Origin: DATKLL01 sp035542475
GTDB lineage: Bacteria > Desulfobacterota > Syntrophia > Syntrophales > UBA2185
Assembly: GCA_035542475.1 (NCBI GenBank)
Contig: DATKLL010000096.1
Span: 1-27,467, forward strand
Direction: 5' to 3'
DNA length: 27,467 nucleotides
Shown one piece after another: positions 23,202 to 27,467 of this stretch. A model generated the notes under the pieces. That model saw only the letters and a program-made list of their open reading frames with translations. It searched no databases and had not been told where the DNA came from. The first letter of the stretch is position 1. Every line of letters starts with the position of its first letter. A program made the position numbers and the translations under genes.

Positions 23202-24260
23202 CTAAATCAAACCGGCCACGAGGTCGCCTACCTCGCTAGTTGAATAGCCCATCTGGCCGGCGGAGAGACTTTTCAGTTTTCTCGCGAGAACCTCCATCAC
23301 GGCCTTCTCTATGGCTGCCGCTGCCGTATTCTCTCCCAATATCTCCAGCATCATCTGACCGGCCATGATGGCGGCCAGAGGGTTAACAACAGAAAGACCT
23401 GTGTATTTAGGCGCCGAGCCTCCTATGGGTTCGAACATGGAGACGCCCTGTGGATTTATATTGCCGCCTGCCGCTATGCCCATACCACCCTGGATCATCG
23501 CCCCCAGGTCGGTTATGATGTCGCCGAACATATTGTCTGTCACAATGACATCGAACCATTCAGGGTTTTTAACCATCCACATGCATACCGCATCCACATG
23601 GGCGTAATCGGTCTTGATATCCGGATATTCCTTAGCCACTTCGTAGAATGTCCTCTCCCAAAGGTCGAACGCATATGTCAGCACGTTGGTCTTCCCGCAG
23701 AGCGTCAGCTTCTTAGCCTTGTTGCGCTTACGGCAATATTCGAAGGCAAATCTCACGCATCGCTCTACGCCCTTGCGTGTGTTTACGGATTCCTGAATCG
23801 CGATCTCATCCGGTGTGCCTTTTTTTAAAAACCCGCCCGCACCGGCGTACAGGCCTTCGCTGTTTTCCCGTACAACAATAAAATCTATATCTTCCGGTTT
23901 CTTGTCTTTCAACGGCGACTCCACTCCGGGGTACAAAGTGACGGGCCGCAGGTTTATATACTGGTCCAGGCTAAAGCGAAGCTTAAGCAGTATGCCCTTT
24001 TCCAGGATGCCCGGTTTAACGTCAGGATGTCCGATGGCACCCAGGTAGATTGCGTCATACTTCCTCAGTTCATCAAGGGTTTCATCACTCATCACTTCGC
24101 CGGTACGCTTATATCGCTCACCACCAAGATCGAAATGGGAGAGATCCGGTTTAAATCCGAACCTTGCCGATGCAGCCGTCAGTACCTTCAATCCTTCGGC
24201 AATAACCTCGGGCCCTGTTCCGTCTCCTGGAATTACAGCGATTCTGTATGATTTCCCCAT
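23202..24260 (-). CDS. leuB: 3-isopropylmalate dehydrogenase
   Basis: The 352-residue NAD-dependent beta-decarboxylating dehydrogenase has IAVIPGDGTGPEVIAEG (7-23), the substrate arginine region LDQYINLRPV (99-108), VVRENSEGLYAG (130-141), and metal ligands in VTDNMFGDIITDLGAM and the coenzyme segment FEPIGGSAPKYTG. LeuB oxidises and decarboxylates 3-isopropylmalate, completing the chain from leuA/leuC/leuD. A related role with isocitrate, malate or tartrate cannot be fully excluded, but the leu genes nearby have no other leuB in the window. ATG 24260 follows GGAG by 9 nt; the upstream TTG 24275 is unlikely. It lies 29 bp after the HD-domain gene and about 16 kb from the rest of the leucine genes. 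Confidence 0.9.
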   Translation of the reverse strand: MGKSYRIAVIPGDGTGPEVIAEGLKVLTAASARFGFKPDLSHFDLGGERYKRTGEVMSDETLDELRKYDAIYLGAIGHPDVKPGILEKGILLKLRFSLDQYINLRPVTLYPGVESPLKDKKPEDIDFIVVRENSEGLYAGAGGFLKKGTPDEIAIQESVNTRKGVERCVRFAFEYCRKRNKAKKLTLCGKTNVLTYAFDLWERTFYEVAKEYPDIKTDYAHVDAVCMWMVKNPEWFDVIVTDNMFGDIITDLGAMIQGGMGIAAGGNINPQGVSMFEPIGGSAPKYTGLSVVNPLAAIMAGQMMLEILGENTAAAAIEKAVMEVLARKLKSLSAGQMGYSTSEVGDLVAGLI

Positions 24261-24289
24261 TATCTTGTTCTCCAATGTGTATAGTTTGC

Positions 24290-24850
24290 TTATAATCCAA
24301 GACTATCGCTGATTTCTTTCATAGCCTGCAGGCATATCTCCGCGAATTCGTTCAGCGGAAGCCCCAGTTTTTCACATTCCATAATCGTATCCCGGTTGAC
24401 GGATGCCGCAAAGGCCTTTTCTTTCATTCTCTTGGTCACTGATTTTGACTTTACGTTTGCCAGTTTTTTGTCGGGATAGACAAGGGCTGTGGCAACGATG
24501 AGGCCGGTAATGGTCTCGCCGGCGGCCAGGGCGTGGTGGAATATGGAATTGCGCTTCATCCCCCAGGCCATTTCATTGTGCATTTTGATTGCATCGATTA
24601 TCTCCGGATCGATGCCTCTTTCGTTGAGAATCCTCTCTGTTTCTCGCGTGTGGATGGACAGATCGTCATTCACGATTTCCAAATCCAGATCATGGAGCAG
24701 GCCCGCGATAGCCCACTTTTCCTCATCCTTCCCCAACCTGCGCGCCAGCGCCTTCATTACTGCTTCGGATGCATAACAATGATACAGCATTCTTTCATTC
24801 TTGATGTGCCCGTGTAACAGCTCAAGCGCTTCTTCTCTGGTTACGGCCAT
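24290..24850 (-). CDS. HDIG-type HD-domain phosphohydrolase-like protein
   Basis: The 186-residue protein has the HD metal-site pattern: H24 (LYHCYASEA), H53/D54 (LLHDLDLE), H91 (MHNEMAWG) and H105/H106 followed by AAGETITGL. This group is widespread as small HDIG proteins of unknown substrate, sometimes placed next to biosynthetic genes. AGGAG precedes ATG 24850. leuB follows by 29 bp, so the two are probably one transcript, but the sequence does not link it to leucine synthesis. A 6-bp dyad TGGAAT-AA-ATTCCA at 24894-24907 upstream may be an operator. Confidence 0.85.
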   Translation of the reverse strand: MAVTREEALELLHGHIKNERMLYHCYASEAVMKALARRLGKDEEKWAIAGLLHDLDLEIVNDDLSIHTRETERILNERGIDPEIIDAIKMHNEMAWGMKRNSIFHHALAAGETITGLIVATALVYPDKKLANVKSKSVTKRMKEKAFAASVNRDTIMECEKLGLPLNEFAEICLQAMKEISDSLGL

Positions 24851-25066
24851 GTAAATTCTCCTAAAATACTTTTTTTGTCATATAAAAATAGCATGGAATA
24901 AATTCCACTTTCTCGTAAAGACCTGCAATGGTACGAATTACTAACACATCCCCACAATGGTTACAATTTGTTTCCTCTTGCTTATACAGCGAGGGATAAA
25001 AATGTGCTTGTCAAGATTATAATAAATTGTTACAAAATAATAAAAAATCTATAAGGATGGACAGCC

Positions 25067-26008
25067 ATGGGAGAGGGCATTTCGGACTATACAAAATTTA
25101 CCGTCGATCTGCGCAGGCACATGTGGAAGGCGGGGGTGGAGATCGAACTACGAAGGCTCATCTGGCAGATTGCTGTCATGGGGAAATACATCTCCGCTAA
25201 AATTCATGAGTCAAATAGGAAACTGGCGGGTCTCAGGAACATCTATGGAGAAGAACAGCTGACTCTGGACAGGAGCGCCGACGAAATTCTCAAGAACCAG
25301 CTTGAGTATTCAGGGTTTGTACGTGAATACGCATCAGAAGAGCAGGATTCAGTAATTCAGATAGGCAAGGGAGAAGAAAAGTACTTTATTACCGCGGATC
25401 CCCTGGACGGTTCTTCTTTAGTCGATACCAATCTGGCCATTGGAACGATAATCGGCATTCATAGGGAGCCGATATTGGCCGAAGGGAGAAAAACGCTGGC
25501 AGCGGCCTTGTACATCACTTATGGTCCTTTGATTACGATGGTCTATTCTGCGGGAAAGGGAACCCATGAATTTGTGTTGAACAGAGAAGGGGAATACGTT
25601 CTTTCTGAGGCGGACATAACGTTAAAGGACAGGGGGGATATATACAGCCTGGGCGGATTGAGGAAAGACTGGACACCGGGGCACCTCAAATATATAGAAT
25701 TCCTGGAAAAGGAAGGATACAAGCTACGCTACAGCGGAGGGTTTGTACCGGATATCAATCAGGTGCTGATCAAAAGAGGCGGTATCTTTACCTACCCGGC
25801 GCTCAAGAAAAGTCCCAACGGGAAATTGCGGCTTCTGTTTGAGCTACAGCCCATGGCATTTATCGTTGAGCAAGCAGGCGGTATGGCTACGGACGGCAAA
25901 CGGGACATCCTTTCCATCAATGTAGCAGAACTTAATCAACGTTGTCCGATCTATATCGGAAGCCGTTTTGAGGTGGAAAAGGCGAAGGAATTTCTTGCTA
26001 ATGGGTAA
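25067..26008 (+). CDS. fbp: Fructose-1,6-bisphosphatase, class I
   Basis: The 313-residue protein removes the 1-phosphate of fructose-1,6-bisphosphate in gluconeogenesis. The magnesium-site residues are EEQD (91-94; the family usually has SEE/D) and DPLDGSS (111-117); the substrate region is RYSGGFVPDINQVL (221-234), and FELQPMAFIVEQAGG (258-272) is the family's C-terminal signature. The protein is a little shorter than E. coli Fbp (332). AAGGA precedes the ATG by 9 nt. The aldolase-like gene follows 32 bp downstream with its own good ribosome site, so the pair is likely co-transcribed and supplies two consecutive gluconeogenic steps. Confidence 0.95.
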   Translation: MGEGISDYTKFTVDLRRHMWKAGVEIELRRLIWQIAVMGKYISAKIHESNRKLAGLRNIYGEEQLTLDRSADEILKNQLEYSGFVREYASEEQDSVIQIGKGEEKYFITADPLDGSSLVDTNLAIGTIIGIHREPILAEGRKTLAAALYITYGPLITMVYSAGKGTHEFVLNREGEYVLSEADITLKDRGDIYSLGGLRKDWTPGHLKYIEFLEKEGYKLRYSGGFVPDINQVLIKRGGIFTYPALKKSPNGKLRLLFELQPMAFIVEQAGGMATDGKRDILSINVAELNQRCPIYIGSRFEVEKAKEFLANG

Positions 26009-26040
26009 TCTCCTGAAAGTTAATTTGGAGGGCGATTGCT

Positions 26041-27462
26041 ATGGCTGCGACTTATGAAAGCATAGATCAATTGAAAAAAGGCCTGGACGGGTCTCTGAGG
26101 ATTTCAGGCAATGATGTGCAGGTGCAGGATGAGAAAACGCTCCGGAGTTCACTCATTGACGATCTGATATTTACGGCCGTATTCAGTCCTCAGGAGGAAG
26201 TCAGAAAGGCCGCCCGGTGGCTGATACGCAGGACGGGGGCATCCTTGGGAATTCTTTCATCATCTATCATGCCGCTGTACGAGGCCATGGGTCGTAAAGA
26301 GGTATCAGGTTTCACCGTGCCGGCCATCAATATCAGGGCACTTACCTATGATGTTGCCCAGGCTGTGCTCCACGCTGCCATGAAGGGCAACGTTGGACCT
26401 GTGATCTTCGAAATTGCCCGTTCGGAAATCGACTATACCTTTCAGCGTCCTGAAGAGTACACCTGCGCAATAACCGCAGCTGCCATTAAAGTCGGATACA
26501 AGGGGCCTATCTTTCTCCAGGGTGATCATTTCCAGTTGAGCGCGAAAAAATATTCTGCTGAGCCCGCCAAGGAGGTTCAGAAAGTCAAAGACCTGATCTG
26601 GGAGGCTATCGAGGCAGGATTTTACAATATCGATATTGATTCATCGACCCTTGTGGATTTGTCGAAACCAACGGTGGCAGAACAGCAGAAAACGAATTAC
26701 AGCCTTGCCGCAGAGCTGACCACCATGATCCGGGATCTGGAGCCTGACGGCATAGAGATATCAGTCGGCGGCGAAATCGGAGAGGTAGGAGGCAAAAACA
26801 GCACCGTTGAAGAGCTGCGGGCCTATATGTCCGGATACCTGGAAGACCTCCGTAAGAGCGGCACGGATATGAAAGGTATAAGTAAGATCAGTGTCCAGTC
26901 TGGTACGACTCACGGAGGAGTACCCCTGCCCGATGGGACTATTGCCAAGGTTAAGCTGGACTTTAATACCCTTGAGCAGTTGTCCAAGGTCGCAAGAACG
27001 GAGTTTGGTCTTGCCGGTGCAGTCCAGCACGGGGCTTCAACACTTCCCAATGAGGCCTTTGACAGGTTTCCGAAAACAGGCACTGCCGAAATCCACCTGG
27101 CAACCGGGTTCCAGAATATAATCTACGACAGCAAACACTTCCCATCCGATCTCAGGGATCAGATATACGGTCTCATTAAAACTGAATTCAAAAGCGAGAA
27201 GAAAGATTCGGATACGGAAGAGCAGTTCATCTACAAGACCCGGAAAAAGGGGTTTGGCCCGTTCAAAAAAGAGCTGTGGAATCTCCCGAAGGGGGTGCTG
27301 TGTGCGATCAACAATGAGCTGGAAAACCAGTTTTATTTCCTGTTTGAAAAATTGAACGTCAAGGATAAAGCTGATATAGTTGCGAAATACATCAAACCTG
27401 TCGATGTTCCCTTAAAGATCCCTGAAGTCCTTAAAACGTCTGACCATTGTCTTGCGCACTAA
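26041..27462 (+). CDS. Long class II fructose-bisphosphate aldolase-like protein
   Basis: The 473-residue protein has an N-terminal extension of about 85 residues followed by a class II aldolase barrel. The zinc-site equivalents are the DH of QGDHFQ (160-165), E245 in GGEIGEVGGKNST, H291 (SGTTHGG) and H330 (VQHGAST). Residues 395-450 form a second extra helical segment. The likely reaction is condensation of dihydroxyacetone phosphate with glyceraldehyde-3-phosphate to fructose-1,6-bisphosphate, supported by fbp 32 bp upstream; tagatose-bisphosphate or another ketose phosphate is possible. It is more than 100 residues longer than E. coli FbaA (359). GGAGGG precedes the ATG. The gene ends just inside the window edge. 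Confidence 0.85.
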   Translation: MAATYESIDQLKKGLDGSLRISGNDVQVQDEKTLRSSLIDDLIFTAVFSPQEEVRKAARWLIRRTGASLGILSSSIMPLYEAMGRKEVSGFTVPAINIRALTYDVAQAVLHAAMKGNVGPVIFEIARSEIDYTFQRPEEYTCAITAAAIKVGYKGPIFLQGDHFQLSAKKYSAEPAKEVQKVKDLIWEAIEAGFYNIDIDSSTLVDLSKPTVAEQQKTNYSLAAELTTMIRDLEPDGIEISVGGEIGEVGGKNSTVEELRAYMSGYLEDLRKSGTDMKGISKISVQSGTTHGGVPLPDGTIAKVKLDFNTLEQLSKVARTEFGLAGAVQHGASTLPNEAFDRFPKTGTAEIHLATGFQNIIYDSKHFPSDLRDQIYGLIKTEFKSEKKDSDTEEQFIYKTRKKGFGPFKKELWNLPKGVLCAINNELENQFYFLFEKLNVKDKADIVAKYIKPVDVPLKIPEVLKTSDHCLAH

Positions 27463-27467
27463 AATCT

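Noticed and set aside
1..27467. CRISPR array, tRNA or rRNA genes
   Set aside because: No regular direct repeats with spacers, cloverleaf sequences or rRNA segments were recognised.

Overview
The window looks like a chromosomal segment of an anaerobic deltaproteobacterium (Desulfobacterota, perhaps Syntrophales-like). This is inferred from gene content: a HacA-type leuC/leuD pair, a methionine synthase whose reactivation domain is a separate gene, an A-type flavodiiron protein, divergent gluconeogenic enzymes, a sigma-54 regulatory pair, and many short palindromic repeats between genes. No rRNA, tRNA, CRISPR array or intact insertion sequence was seen.

Layout. 1-4052 (minus strand): the 5' part of metH, cut by the window edge; a repeat-filled gap; a lipoprotein; a single-domain response regulator; and the stand-alone MetH reactivation domain, which overlaps the end of the leucine operon. 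4049-7928 (minus): leuA-leuC-leuD preceded by a long leader. The leader holds a promoter, a 39-residue leucine-rich peptide, mutually exclusive antiterminator and terminator hairpins, and then a block of dispersed repeats. This is a transcription attenuator. About 8000-10930: an AT-rich accessory island with a NimA-like flavoprotein (plus) and, on the minus strand, three overlapping genes: a free-standing colicin E3-type rRNase domain, a small unknown protein, and an ImmA/IrrE metallopeptidase. This is the best candidate for an undescribed toxin-antitoxin or defence module. 10938-14600 (minus): a cytidylate-kinase-like/BON fusion, a PH-like protein, a methyltransferase, nadD, and a 3-hydroxyisobutyryl-CoA hydrolase-like protein. 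14996-17550 (plus): a divergent phosphoglycerate kinase and a flavodiiron protein, converging on a GT4 glycosyltransferase with overlapping stop codons. 19022-23187: a ZraP/ZraSR-like envelope-stress module. A Spy/ZraP-like periplasmic protein has a near-perfect sigma-54 promoter and is divergent from a membrane histidine kinase and an NtrC-family regulator. 23202-24850 (minus): an HD-domain protein and leuB, 16 kb from the rest of the leucine genes. 25067-27462 (plus): class I fructose-1,6-bisphosphatase and a long class II aldolase-like protein.

How the genes work together. leuA, leuC, leuD and leuB together supply the full route from 2-oxoisovalerate to 2-oxoisocaproate. Pgk, Fbp and the aldolase fit gluconeogenesis. 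The metH product and the separate reactivation protein together should make and maintain methionine synthase, although the B12-binding part lies outside the window. Palindromic repeats have entered the leu leader, the zraS-zraR junction and, in frame, the coding sequence of the kinase itself.
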